A stretch of 64,000 nt of DNA from Adiantum capillus-veneris (GCA_014529385.2 CM043942.1:51460774-51524773); one strand, 5' to 3'. Numbered from the stretch's first letter, positions 1-10,915 are shown. Notes: generated from the sequence alone by a model not told the origin. Made by a program: numbers and translations.

Positions 1-916
1 CCATACATTACTTTGAATGGCATAAATCCTGTAATTGAACTGTGAGTAGTGCGATCAGCCCACAAAGCAAATGGCAAGAGTTTAGGCCAATCACCAATAT
101 GTCCTTCACACGCCTTTGCTAAAGCTTTAACAATAGGCAGATGTCCTCTTTCACTCTTCCCGTTACCTTCTGGATTATATGCTGTGGTGAGGGCGAGTTT
201 AATGCCCATACGAGCAAAAAACTCTCGAGCTTCATCTGCATCTAGCTCTCCTCTATCTGCAGTAATTCTGCCAACACATCCATACCTAGAGATAACATCT
301 TCAAGCAAGAACTTGCATATTGAACTGGTAGCTTTGGTACGCAAAGCTCTGCCTTCAACCTGGTTTGTAAGATCTTCCCTGGAAAGAACAATATATCTCA
401 TCTGCCACACTCCTACTAGCATCGTAATAAGTTTCACCACCCACTTGTAGTGCATAGCTAGTGGATAGGTGGGATGCAACCCATCTCTATGTCGCACATT
501 AGAAGAGTACTGTTGACATATTAAGCATGATTCCACAAATTGAACCACATCTTTGTACATACCTTTCCACCAATATCGGTCTTTAATTTTGACAAAGGTT
601 GCCCAGGCTCCTCTGTGTCCAGCCCATATACTTTCATGAAACTCTTTAATCACCTGCTGTTGGGTCGCTTTGTCGCAAATAATTCGTTGTGGTACCCCTG
701 CTGGGCGCTTCGGTTGCTTCCATAAATGTCCGTCTTTCAGGAAATAGTAATAGGCCTTTTTCCTGATCTTCCTGAATTCTTGATCACTCCATCCTTCTTG
801 TCTAGTGAGAGTACTTAGGAAGCGGCCAATCATAAGCCACTCTCCATCATAAAACTCTTCAAAAAAGACTTCAAAAACACGAGAAATACTACCACAGTTG
901 GCATGGAGATAAGAAG
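1..916 (-). pseudogene. O1 integrase (and RNase H-integrase linker), open to the window edge
   Basis: The minus frame with codons starting at 917, 914 and so on is open from the N1 junction to base 1, about 305 codons, so the stop lies outside the window. In order it shows a linker, a zinc-binding HHCC region (HESIWAGHRG, then CLICQQ), the central catalytic Asp in TADRGELDADEA, the catalytic Glu in NPEGNGKSERG, and a conserved LPFALWADRTTHSS block. Where the first catalytic Asp is expected, the sequence reads VVKLITM with Lys. The enzyme is therefore probably dead, although the frame is open. It continues directly from the O1 RNase H at 10394 once N1 is removed. The Lys reading depends on my alignment by eye. 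Confidence 0.8.
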
Positions 917-920
917 ACGT

Positions 921-1792
921 TGTGGGAAACAAGCAAACTGAAACACCTCTATAGTGCTGTCACCCAAGAGCGTTGAAAGAGAGCTACAAGACACCAAAAT
1001 CTTTGAAAAATATTTTTGAAACACCACCAGTCCAATAGGAGTAGACCCTTGGGAATTTACTAGCCGTCGCCCACCCAAGAGACTATGTCACATAGAGCAA
1101 AACACTGTCAAAGCATGGATTTACAGCACACGCCGACCAATGTAGATGAAGATGAGAGCCTCTCCTTTCATAATCAAACATCACAAACCCATAAATTCAA
1201 CATCAATTCAACAATTCGTAGATACATGCCCTCCGAATCTGTCTACACACAATTTGCCACTAGGCTGCCATAGCCATAACCCTGCAGAGAACTAGTCGTA
1301 ACTTGAAGAGAACAACTCCAATTGGGGCACTTTAAAGCTTGAAAAAAATATTGAAAAATGACTGGCGAGAAAGCTAAAGATAACCAAAATTGATTCCATA
1401 TGACTCCATGAGCAAAATTGATGCGAACAGAAAGCTGTCCCAACACGACTACACGTAGAGAAGGCTAGTCGGGGCAAAAAACTGCATCCAAGAGCACCAA
1501 GGAGACACAACGAGCTAAACCCTGAAAATTTCTGATGTTTGTCTGAGCTTTTTTTTAATTTTGTACATGAGTTTTAGTTATATACAAGGCTCACTTCAAA
1601 AAACTCACTCACGGGCACTTATAGTAGCCCGACAGATGTCACTAGACTAGCGACTTGTAGTGCATGTACATGTGCTTGCTAAAGCAAGCTAAAAAACCCA
1701 CAAAAAGAAATCCCACATGCCCTTTTAACATCGGGCGTCATGTCCATATGTACAAATTTACAAAAAACGGGGTGTCAAAAATGCACCCAACA
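921..1792 (-). repeat. N1 3' LTR
   Basis: The LTR is 872 bp and matches 9235-10393 apart from a 289-bp insertion in the other copy. The left terminus has lost one T (TGTGGG). A TATA-like TATATAAC lies on the minus strand at 1577-1585. Just inside the element, on the minus strand, a G-rich run GGGCTGGGGTGTGG (1798-1813 region) is the probable polypurine tract. Confidence 0.9.
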
Positions 1793-1877
1793 TAGTTTGC
1801 CACACCCCAGCCCGCTAGATCATTCATGGTCAGCAGCACAAAAGAGATCCTGTAAACCACATGAGGGAGTCTTCACT

Positions 1878-2996
1878 TCATCTATCATTAGAAACATGAT
1901 CAGAAAATTCTTCAAAAGAAGGCTCATCCTCAATCACAGTCATCAACCTTGCAATATACTTCTTCAACCTGTAGCCATTCACACGTGCTTTATGCGGGGT
2001 ACCATCCAAGTCAGCAAGCTGATATGTGCCATTTGGAAACCCGTTTAAGACCAAGAAAGGACCTTGCCACTTGATTTGAAATTTCTTTTGAAAATTGCTA
2101 TCAAGCTTACTATTGTAACGAAGCACCATGTCACCCTTCTTGATGTCCTTGTCCTTTACCTTCTCATTTGCCTTTGCTTGATTCTTCTTCAAGACCTGCT
2201 CATAATGCTCAAAATCTAACACCCTATCCAATTGTACACGTTGCAAATATAAAAGTCTTTCCTTGACTTCATCATTGGGCTCTTCTTCAAGATTTATCAT
2301 CATCTTCAAGGCTGGTATCTCCACCTCAATAGGAAGTAAAGCCTCTTTGGCAAAAACTAGATGGAAGGGAGAAAAAACCAGTACCTGATTTGATGGCAGT
2401 CCTGTAAGCCCATAGAGCACAAGGTAGCTCTAAATCCCAAGTCTTCACATTGTTTCTTGTCATCTTTGTAAGCATCCTTATGAGCTCTCCATTAAACCTT
2501 TCATTCATGCCATTGCATTGGGGATAATATGGAGTAGTAAACCTGTGATGCACATGAAGCTTCTCACATAGAAAATCCACCAACTCTCCACTGAAACCTG
2601 GACCCTTGTCAGAAAGTAACTCCAATGGCATACCAAATTTGCAGAAAATATCTTCATATATAAATAAGGAAACATATTTACTCGTGATGTGCTTAACAGC
2701 TTTGGCTTCGGCCCACCTGGATAGATAATCAACAACAGTAAGTATGTAACATTTGCCTCTAGCTGTCACAGGTAGAGGACCTATTGTATCAATACCCCAC
2801 TTCTCAAACACATCATAAGCCACAATGGTGCCTCTAATTTATGATTTGAGAACCCTATTTTCCATGCTTTGACACTCTTTACAAGACTTGCATCAATGAT
2901 GAACATCACGTTGAACACTTGGCCACACATAACCCTATTGCAAGACTTTTTGCAAAGTGATCTTTGAAGCAAAGTGACCACCACAAGAACCCTCAT
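1878..2996 (-). pseudogene. pol: N1 integrase
   Basis: Integrase would insert the cDNA copy. Reading the minus strand from 2996: a damaged zinc-binding region (GGHFA near 2960, CKSCKECQ near 2880, with in-frame stops), then the catalytic core from about 2823 with Asp in WGIDTIGPLP, Asp in LLSDKGPGF and Glu in CNGMNERFNGE. The last two are 35 residues apart, as in DD35E. A frameshift near 2350-2420 separates the core from the C-terminal part (1878-2420), which holds FHLVFAKEALLPIEVE and the GPFLVLNGFPNGTYQLADL module typical of Ty3/gypsy integrase tails. The catalytic triad is kept although the frame is broken. Confidence 0.88.
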
Positions 2997-3066
2997 GATT
3001 CTCCTCTAAAATTTTGTAAATTTACTCTTTCCAAAGGCACTTTTCTCATCACAAGATCAGCCCCCT

Positions 3067-4602
3067 TCATATACAAGGCATCACAAGTAGCGCATACCTT
3101 TTGGCACGACGTAGGAAGGCGTACTTTTTTGGCTTCTCCAACTCTGATGGAAGCATACCTGCTTGTAGAAACTCTTCCTCCCTCTCTAAATCTTCCCTTC
3201 CCAAATAAAGAGGAGAATCAGCCCTTATTACATACAAATGCCCAATTGAAGCTTGCGCTGCACCATGTGCTTCTTCATTTTGAGACCTGTCCACATGCCT
3301 TAAGCTCCAAGCTTCAAAATGCTTAAGCATATTCTTCACTTGAAAACACATATTTTTCAGCCTTGGATTCTTACTTTGCCACACCCCAAGTACTTGCTTA
3401 ACCACCAAAAGAGCATCACCTCTTACCCTCACACGATGGATGCCAAGCTCAAGGCAAAGGTTGAGACCTTTCTCCAAAGTAGCATACTCAGCTTCATTGT
3501 TGCTTTGTGCGGTAAGCTTCAAAATCCTTTTAGTTACCAAAGCACCTTGACGATCATAGATTACCACACCTCCTGAAGCTTCATCATGCGCTTTCCTGTA
3601 AGAGCCATCAAAAAACAATAGATAGGCATTGTCCATGTCAGGAGCTTCCATGTGTTGCTTCTTCATTGCATCCTCCTTAAGAAGAAGAGGGATTTCCTTA
3701 TAGGTAAACAAATCAGTCAATGTAGCCCTTGTACTCTCCTCAACAAGAAAAGAGAATTGGAATTCCTGTAGCTCCATAATCCACTTCATGAGCCTCTTTG
3801 ACAAAGTAGGGCTATTCAACAATTGAGGTAGAAGAGTGTAGCTAGTGAGGAATGTGAATGGTTTAGGGAGAAGGTAGTGCCTAAACCTTCCACATGCATA
3901 AATCACACTTACCATAATGAGATCCACCTCAGTATAGCATCTTTCCACCTCTAGCTTCACCCTGCTAGCACAATAGATAGGCTTCATGTAGTGGGAATTG
4001 TTACCTCGTTGAAGAAGCATAGCTCCAATAGCATCCTCACCTACTCATGGATTCACATAAAACTCCTTATCCCAATTAGGAGCTTGCATAGCAGGAAGAG
4101 AACCAAGAACCTCTTTGATACCTTGAAAAACCTCTTCACATTCATTTGTCCATTGTAGAGGATCCAACCTTGCTACTTGTTGTAGAGGATAAAGAAGTTG
4201 AGAGGACAAAGGAATGAACCTTGCCATATACTTCACCTTTTGAATAAAAATAGAAAGTTGTTTTGTATCTTTAGGTGATGGGAGGAGCACCAAAGCATTC
4301 ACTTTGTCAGGGTCCGCTTCAATCCCATTCTCTGAGATCATATGCCCCAAAAACTTCACTCTTGGTTGAGCAAGATGACACTTCTTTGGGTTGAGTTGAC
4401 CTCCACTTTCATCATATTGCTTCAATGCCATCACAAGCTTTGCACAATGATCCTTTCTAGAGCTATAAACACAAAATTCATCAATAAGATCCTTCACAAA
4501 CTTGCCAAGAAAGGAGAGAACACCTTGTCGACGTGCTTTTGATACCATGCACAGCCATTCATAAGACCAAAAGGAAGCACACAATAACAAAAGCATCCCC
4601 AT
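3067..4602 (-). pseudogene. pol: N1 reverse transcriptase C-half, RNase H and second RNase H
   Basis: The minus frame from 4602 begins in the RT palm: the usual FIDDF motif reads LIDEFCVYSS, so the second catalytic Asp is Glu. The thumb and the first RNase H follow. The first RNase H has VNP, then an in-frame TGA at 4045-4047, where a catalytic Asp would be expected. The frame resumes with KPIYCASRV and RFRHYLLP. The second RNase H starts near 3640 (LLFFDGSYRKAHDEASGG; then NNEAEYATL, VRGDALLVVKQ, and NEEAHGAA). The last block normally reads EAD, so its Asp is lost as His. The active sites are therefore damaged at three points. Confidence 0.87.
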
Positions 4603-4915
4603 GGCGTGATAATTGTGGTCTTATTTCGATCTTCTAAAGCCAAGGTGAGCTGAAAATATCCAGATAATCCATCACATATGCTATACCTCTCATGCCCTGC
4701 AAAAGAATCAAGTATGTCATCTATGAAAGGAAGAGGGTATGGATCCCTCTTCATGGCTGCGTTTACAGGCTTAAAATCAACACATATCCTCCAATTTCCA
4801 TCCTTCTTGGGTGTGACAACAACAGGACTCACCCATTCTGCAGTGCTCACAGGACATATGAAACCTGCTTCAAGAAGCTTGTCTACCTCTTCCTTTAAAG
4901 CATTAAGTTGTACGT
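4494..4915 (-). pseudogene. pol: N1 reverse transcriptase N-half
   Basis: This fragment holds RT fingers and palm: QLNALKEEVDKLLEAGFI, AEWVSPVVVTPKKDGNWRICVDF, PLPFIDDILDSFAGHERYSICDGLSGYFQ (first catalytic Asp in the DGLSGY block) and TPWGCFCYCVLPFGL. It starts at the S1 junction (4915). The open frame seems to continue upstream to 4985, but those residues come from S1, not N1. A frameshift near 4510-4560 separates it from the C-half at 4602. Confidence 0.88.
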
Positions 4916-6926
4916 TGTCGTGCTGTGACACGTACATAGTGGGAACGCATGCTACAAGATCTATCTTGTAATTTTTTAGATACATAATTATCTTTCCTAT
5001 AATTTACATATGCATATTTAGGTATAATAATAAGCCTTCTATCTCATCCTATTATTTTTCTCAAGGGTAACCTATTCTTACTTTACCACCATCAGAAAAT
5101 ACTATGGGAAAAGCATCAATAGCTCCGCCTGTTTAACTTGGGGCAAAAAATATTGATTTTTTATTTCTACTATCTCATTATCATCTCACACCCTAGTTAG
5201 ATCCTATATCTAAGGTAAACTCCAATATATATATATTCTATGTATTTTTCATATTTTTCTTATATTTCTTTTTAAATAGCTACTAGGAGGGAACCAAATC
5301 CTAGTGGGACACTAGGTGGCATGATTTCAAAGATACACTTATTTTAATGCATTATTGCAAGCATGATTACAAAAATTTATCAAGGAGCAATGTCATGCTT
5401 TCATATGGCATGAGGTGTCCTTTGGAATCAAATGAAAGTCTAGGCTAAGGGGACCACAGGAAGACTTTTGCTGCCAGAAATGGACCCTATTTTGATGAAT
5501 TTTTTACACAAGGTTCCAATCTGAATTGGAAAACGATTTTAAAATGAAAATCGTAGCTAATGAGCAGCATTTTTTGCCCATATTTTTACTTTTTTATTTG
5601 GAGATACGGTTGAAGAGATATGATCAAAATACTGGACCCCAGTCTGCCCACATCATGCAGGGACAGCTCATTTCCGACTTTTTCAATTCCTGTTCACACT
5701 GGCTCCTCTCTTCTTGTGTAAACCCTTGGGGATTCCCTTCACCTATAAAAGGGGACCTCTTCTTCCTTGAAAATGAACTCAAGCATTCAAGCCATTGATG
5801 AGAGGAATTCTTGAGGGAGTGGGTAGTAATGCCTAATTGTACTTAGCCATTAACATAAGCCTAAGCCTACACTTTCTCCTAGAGGAAGACTAGCCATCCT
5901 TGCATGCTATCCTTGGAAGATCAACTCTAATCAAAGAAGGGCATGGACTTGGCGTATCAATCAAAGTTGAATTCTCCCCTCTTCTTCTCTCTCCATCAAT
6001 AATGGTGCCGAAGGGTTTGTCAAGTAAGATGTGTTCTACATTGATGTTTTCTTGATTTCTTGTTGTTTTCTTTTTCATCTCTAACCCATTATATATATAT
6101 ATCTAATCTCATCTCCTTAACCAAACCTATCTCTCTCACTCTTAGTAATTCATCCTCTCTACAAATTTTAGGTTCTCCTTGCTACAGGTACATCTCTCCC
6201 CGCAATATCCTTATTGCCTACGGGCAAGAATAGGGCTTGGGAGGGAAACTTCTCATTTCTTCACTTCTCTCATATCTACATTTCTCACATACTATCCTAG
6301 ATTAATAACCCACATGATGATAATTTCTATCGCTTTCACTCTGTACGATCTATTAAAATTAACATATGGATTAGCCGTAAAATACACTTTCAACAACGTA
6401 TAGTGTTTCTCTTTGGCCCAGAAAGGCTCAATGAAATACTTCTATCACCGGATCCCATCATACTACCTCTCATAGACTATAACTTTTCTTTTGACGTAAG
6501 CGTAGTTATCTTGCTTTGAACCAAGAGGATTTGTACAGACAATTAATCCCAATCACTAGACAAAATATATATTATGGTAAGCACAAAACTACAATTCCAA
6601 AGAACAATTCGTAGCATATTTGGTCAGCCAAGATTGAATTCCATTAACTCATCTATTAACCCTTTCATATTACCAATGATACGATATGACCATAGCCTTG
6701 ATGTTTTCATCTTTGTGCTATTTTGACATTCTCTTTTGTGTTCTTTCTTTGTGCGTGTGAGTGCAAGAGAGAATGGGTGGGCTTCTTTGATTGTACTTCT
6801 TTCCAAACCCTAGTCTTCATGGAATCTATGGTTTAACTCCTTCATATAGTTTTTGTTGAGTTCTCTCACAAACTCTCATAGCCATAAGCCCGGTGCTTTC
6901 CTGGCAAGACCACAAATTTCTCGACA
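4916..6926 (+). mobile_element. S1: 2.0-kb solo-LTR-like insertion in N1 reverse transcriptase
   Basis: N1's RT breaks off at 6931 (after KLRRIGT) and resumes at 4915 (QLNALKEE). The interruption starts TGTCG and ends CGACA, giving a 5-bp terminal inverted repeat with canonical TG and CA ends. It is flanked on both sides by ACGT (4912-4915 and 6927-6930). It holds no recognisable coding sequence but has a strong plus-strand TATA box at 5744-5750. The most likely identity is a solo LTR of another gypsy family, left after LTR-LTR recombination. Rejoining leaves a one-base frame difference, so a separate indel is also present. The plus orientation rests on the TATA box only. Confidence 0.72.
5744..5750 (+). 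promoter_or_regulatory. TATA box of S1
   Basis: TATAAAA in the context CACCTATAAAAGGGGACC is a canonical plant TATA box. It sits about 830 bp into the solo-LTR-like insert and would mark the U3/R boundary about 30 bp downstream. Confidence 0.6.
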
Positions 6927-6930
6927 ACGT

Positions 6931-7107
6931 GCCAATTCTCCTTAGCTTTTGGCGTACGGGATGAGCTCCTTCCTTGATTGGAATGTGGATTCCCTCTCCC
7001 TGAAAGCCTCTAATTTCCTCATAAGAAGTGATGAATAATTGGGGAAATTGTTGTATCATATGTAGGTACTCACCCTTCTCATGACTAGTCAAGTCGGGAG
7101 ACAACAT
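6931..7107 (-). pseudogene. pol: N1 protease-RT linker and start of reverse transcriptase
   Basis: The minus frame reads LTSHEKGEYLHMIQQFPQLF, then TSYEEIRG, then HPVRQKLRRIGT. This is the conserved entry into the Tat reverse transcriptase; the same block occurs in V and W. A TAG at 7123-7125 separates it from the protease in the same frame. After 6931 the sequence is S1. Confidence 0.82.
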
Positions 7108-7122
7108 ACCTTGTATCAGCTC

Positions 7123-7992
7123 CTATTTGACATTAGGTTGAACTTTGGGTTGCATCAGCTCTTCAATTTGATCATAAGGACCAGAGATATCCTCATTCTC
7201 CATAAGGCCAAGAAATCTTTGTTTCTCATCATGCTCTTCTTCAAGAAACAAGGAGGAAACATCTAGATCACTATCGCTACTATCTTCCACTTCACTGCCA
7301 TCATCCCCATTGTCTTCTTCTTCACTTGAGGACTCTTCTTCATCACTTTTCTCATCAAAATTAGCATCCAAAGATTTCTTGCTAGCCATGTAAAACTTCT
7401 TGTAATCACCCCTTCTATTGTAGAGAGTGATGGTACCATGTCCCCAATCATGTATAGCTTTGGTTGCCTGTAACCATGGTCTTCCAAGGATGAGAGGGAA
7501 AGCACCAATACCTGCGGGCATAACATGGCAATTGACCAGCAATTTAACATCAAATACATCCATCTCCAAGTCCTTTACAACTCCCAAGCATCTCACCCTT
7601 GATTGGTTGGCAAGCTTTATGCAAAAACTTGAATTCTTCACCATGTTGAGTCCCAACTTTGATACACAACCTGAATTCTACACCATGTTGAGTCCCAACT
7701 TTGATACACAAGCTTGAGTAATAACACATACCTGTGCACCTCCATCAATATAAGCCTCTCCAATGCACTTCCTCGTATGCCATGCATCCATAGTGGGGCA
7801 TATATCAGGTAGCTCATTCAAAGATAGGACTCTCACTGACCCCCTTGTAGGCTCCTTCTTCATGGGGTTGACTACGTGATTCCATTGCCTCTTTAACTTG
7901 GGACACATCTCCATGAGTTTCCCAAAGGTAACATCAGCCTTTCTACCCACCAAATCTGCCCTTAAACTATAATTTGGTTGCCCTTCTCCCAA
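7123..7992 (-). pseudogene. N1 aspartic protease region with an internal 42-bp duplication
   Basis: The region contains the protease flap and active site: YIDGGAQVCVITQ (catalytic Asp in DGGA, where retroviral proteases have DSGA or DTGA), then GIGAFPLILGRPWLQ near 7490. An acidic Ser/Asp/Glu linker (about 7260-7350) follows. A 42-bp tandem duplication at about 7633-7716 repeats KLGLNMV. In one copy the following codon is TAG, while the other copy has AAG, so translation would stop at 7678 although both sides share a frame. Upstream, the block PNYSLRADLVGRKADVTFGKL matches the gag-protease joint in W and V. Confidence 0.85.
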
Positions 7993-8048
7993 AGGAAAGT
8001 CAGATGCATTGTAATGTTTCCTAGGCTTTCTCTTCTTCTTCTCTTTAC

Positions 8049-9170
8049 CTATACCTGTTTCCCTCTTTTATGGCTGGGACTTGCATCACTCATGTCATGA
8101 TCTCTTGTAACCCTCTTACCTACAGGCATGACCATAGCTCCCAAATCATCCTCTTTCTTCTCCAAACAGATTATGCTTACCACTTTTGTTTTTCCCTTTT
8201 CTTCTGTTGTCAATCCACTTGGTCCTGCTTCCCCTTTAATCTCAATACCATAATCTTGAGCTCGAGAAGAAATTTGTGGAGGAAGAGGAAACATGTCACC
8301 ACCCATTCTCTTTGGCTTGTCACATTGAGGGCTTTTTTGACCCGATTCACCACAATTGTAACATTGAAACATATCCCCTCTTCCAGCCATGCCTCTTCCT
8401 CTACCTGTATAACCCTCATTGCTTCCATAACCACGTCCATATCCATAGCTTTGACCTCTTCCACCTCCAATCATATGCACAATAAGATTCTTCATAAGAC
8501 CGACAACCTCTTGCATCTCCTTGCGAAAGGCATTCACATCATGAGAAGCTTGTTGATCATAACCTGGCTCCCTGATGAGGACCCTTGGTTGCTCTACCAC
8601 TTTCACTTCAAGCTTTGGCTCGACATTGATTCCAAGTTGATGAAGACGCTCTGCTTTCCACTCTTTATTCTTTGCAATTTCAACTACCTCCTCAAAGGTC
8701 CTTGGCTGCTTGAGCTCTACCTTCAAGCATATGTTACTCCTCAAACTTGCAAGAAACCTGTCCTTCTTCAACATGGCTGGAGGAATTTTAGCCCCGAAAG
8801 ATGTACACCACTTTGTCCATAATGCATTGAATGCCTTGACAAAGTCTTCTATGGTTTGGCCTTCACCTTGTACTAAGCCTTGAATAGACTGCCATACCTT
8901 TTGTGGGTCTTCCTCCTGTTGAAAGTGTGTAAGAAAAGCATGACTTACCATTTCATAAGTCATAACTTGAGGAGGTTGGGCTGATTTTAGCTCCTTTTCG
9001 TAGCCTTCCAACCATTCCCTAGTATCTCCCTTCAAACAGAAATAGAAGATTTGCAACACCAACTCTAGGTCTTGCTTGTCAGCAAGAAGGCAAGCAAACT
9101 CCATTCTCTCAATGAAAGCTTTGGAACTTTCATTTGATTTTCCATTAAACTCCGGAAAATTAAATGCCAT
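8049..9170 (-). CDS. gag: N1 gag (capsid and nucleocapsid)
   Basis: This frame of about 373 codons starts at ATG 9170 (MAFNFPEFNGKSNESS). The frame is open further up to 9251, but that part runs into the LTR and primer-site region, so 9170 is the better start. Residues ~5-180 form a retrotransposon gag domain (REWLEGYEKEL, then FLTHFQQEEDPQKVWQSI). A Gly/Arg-rich stretch (GRGYGSNEGYTGRGRGMAGR) precedes one zinc knuckle. That knuckle reads CYNCGESGQKSPQC: the His of CX2CX4HX4C is Gln, which should impair zinc binding. The stop at 8049 is followed by protease sequence in another frame. V and W have intact His at this position. Confidence 0.88.
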   Translation of the reverse strand: MAFNFPEFNGKSNESSKAFIERMEFACLLADKQDLELVLQIFYFCLKGDTREWLEGYEKELKSAQPPQVMTYEMVSHAFLTHFQQEEDPQKVWQSIQGLVQGEGQTIEDFVKAFNALWTKWCTSFGAKIPPAMLKKDRFLASLRSNICLKVELKQPRTFEEVVEIAKNKEWKAERLHQLGINVEPKLEVKVVEQPRVLIREPGYDQQASHDVNAFRKEMQEVVGLMKNLIVHMIGGGRGQSYGYGRGYGSNEGYTGRGRGMAGRGDMFQCYNCGESGQKSPQCDKPKRMGGDMFPLPPQISSRAQDYGIEIKGEAGPSGLTTEEKGKTKVVSIICLEKKEDDLGAMVMPVGKRVTRDHDMSDASPSHKRGKQV

Positions 9171-9214
9171 GTCTTCAAAATCTGTAAACTGAAGGTAACT
9201 TGAACCGATTCCTT

Positions 9215-9228
9215 GGTGGCGGGCACCA
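9215..9228 (-). other. N1 primer-binding site candidate
   Basis: On the minus strand TGGTGCCCGCCACC lies 6 bases after the 5' LTR end. W has the related TGGTGCCCCCACTG in the same place, which supports a shared tRNA primer. I cannot name the tRNA. Confidence 0.6.
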
Positions 9229-9234
9229 AAACAC

Positions 9235-10393
9235 TGTTGGGAAACAAGCAAACTGAAACACCTCTATAGTGATGTCACCCAAGAGCGTTGAAAGAGAACT
9301 ACAGGACACCAAAATCTTTGCAAAATATTTTTGAAACACCACCAATCCAATAGGAGTAGACCCTTGGGAATTTACTAGCCGTCGCCCACCCAATGTCACT
9401 TAGGAGCAAAACCCTGTCAAAGCACGGATTTAAAGCACACGCCGACCAATGCAGATGAAGACGAGAGCCTCTCCTTTCACAATCAAACATCACAAACCCA
9501 TAACTTCAACATTAATTCCACAATTCGTAGATACATTCCCTCCGAATCTGTCTACACACAATTTGCCACTAGGTTGCCATAGCCATAACCCTGTAGAGAA
9601 CTAGTCGTAACCTGAAGAGAACAACTCCAATTGGGGCACTTTAAAGCTTGAAAAAAATATTGAAAAATGAATGGCGAGAAAGCTGAAGATAACCAAAATT
9701 GATTCCATATGCCTCCATGAGCAAAATTGACGCGAACAGAAAGCTGTCCCAACACAACTACAGGGTGAAAGCATGTTAACCTGTCGCGCTTTTTGTGCTA
9801 GTTAGCAGTTTCAAGTTAGCACATCTTCGAAACATTGGGAGTCCGGTAAATTTTTTTACAAATAATATCAAAATTTGTCGGAGGTTGTACATTTGGATTA
9901 CTTGTTTCAAGTGCTTTCTATTGATATACCATATGTCATAGATCTTGGAGATGTAGCTCAAGTTATTGTACTAGTTAGCATATGTCAAAATTGTGCTAGT
10001 TAGCATTGTCCGAGACATGAAAAATCATGACGGGTTAACATGATTTCACCCTACACGTAGAGAAGGCTAGTCGGGGCAAAAAACTGCATCCAAGAGCACC
10101 AAGGAGACACAACGAGCTAAAACCTGCAAATTTCTGATGTTTGGATGAACTTTTTTAAAGTTTGTACATGAGTTTTAGTTATATACAAGGCTCACTTCAA
10201 AAAACTCACTCACGGGCACTTATAGTAGCCCGATAGCTGTCACTAGACTAGCGACTTGCAGTGCATGTACATGTGCTTGCTAAAGCAAGCTAAAAAATCC
10301 ACAAAAAGAAAGTCCACACGCCCTTTTGACATCGGGCGTCATGTTCATATGTACAAATTTACAAAAAAAGGGGTGTCAAAAATGCGCCCAACA
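9235..10393 (-). repeat. N1 5' LTR
   Basis: The LTR is 1159 bp, of which 289 bp (9763-10051) is a later insertion; without it, it matches the 872-bp partner. The ends TGTTGGG and CCCAACA are a perfect inverted repeat. A minus-strand TATA-like TATATAAC lies at 10178-10186, at the same place as in the other LTR. Confidence 0.92.
9763..10051. mobile_element. 289-bp MITE-like insertion in N1 5' LTR
   Basis: The insert is absent from the partner LTR, where the empty site reads ACTACACG. It begins GGGTGAAAGCATGTTAACC and ends with the inverted copy, with one mismatch over 19 bases. It is flanked by TACA on both sides, a 4-bp duplication at most. It is AT-rich, has no coding capacity, and holds three copies of a GTRCTAGTTAGCA motif. 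The superfamily is uncertain, because the duplication could also be read as TA. Confidence 0.85.
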
Positions 10394-10915
10394 ACGTGTA
10401 GAACTTCAAGTCAACATCATCACTCGTGGTCAGCATCTCTTCTTCATCTTCAAACCTGGCTCTTGATAACATATCTACAACAGGCTTATCTCTACCTACA
10501 ATATGACAAAATTCAGGGTTAAGAGACTTGATATACGCTATCCATCGTAGCATGGAAATGTCCGGAGTAGAGCAATTTGCAATCATCCCTATCAGTGGCA
10601 AGCAATTTGTCTCTACCACAACGGAAGCTCCAGTAAAGTATTCTTTATCGGTCCTTAGAGCAGTAGCAACGCCCCAAAGTGCCCTCTTAACCTGCGGATA
10701 TCCTCATTGACAATAATTGAGCACCTTGGCTCCAAATCTCACTGCATACCTGTGTCCTTCAACATCATCCTGACCTATAGCCCATCCAATACCTTTCGGG
10801 CTAGTGTCAACTGTTAAAATAACTGGCCTGTCACATTTATAATCAACTTTCCTCAAGGTCGGAGCCTCAAGAAGCATCTTCTTTAATTTCTTAATAGCTT
10901 GTTTGTGAACTTATT
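10394..10915 (-). pseudogene. pol: O1 RNase H
   Basis: Minus-strand fragments read KVDYKCDRPVILTVDTSP and KGIGWAIGQDD (first RNase H Asp in VDTS), RHRYAVRFGAKVL-like sequence near 10730, then the intact stretch from 10619 with VVETNCLPLIGMI, MLRWIAYIKSLNPEFCHI and DKPVVDMLSRARFEDEEE (final Asp in VVDMLSR). One stop near 10709 and a frameshift near 10910 break it. The frame continues at 916 into the O1 integrase once N1 is removed. Confidence 0.82.

Larger units (their letters stand above)
921..10393 (-). mobile_element. N1: Tat-like Ty3/gypsy retrotransposon, nested in O1
   Basis: Two direct LTRs (921-1792 and 9235-10393) begin TGTTGGG (TGTGGG in the left copy) and end CCCAACA, a perfect terminal inverted repeat. 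Both flanks carry ACGT (917-920 and 10394-10397), a 4-bp target duplication. The minus-strand interior reads gag, protease, reverse transcriptase, two RNase H domains and integrase, which is the Tat plan. The LTRs differ at roughly one base in twenty by eye, so the insertion is not recent. Frameshifts, at least three in-frame stops and the S1 insertion (4916-6926) make it defective. Confidence 0.93.

Noticed and set aside
49-450. Plus-strand open frame of 133 codons
   Set aside because: It is antisense to the O1 integrase, whose catalytic motifs are clear on the minus strand.
8070-8822. Plus-strand open frame of 250 codons
   Set aside because: It is antisense to N1 gag, which shows the gag domain and zinc knuckle on the minus strand.
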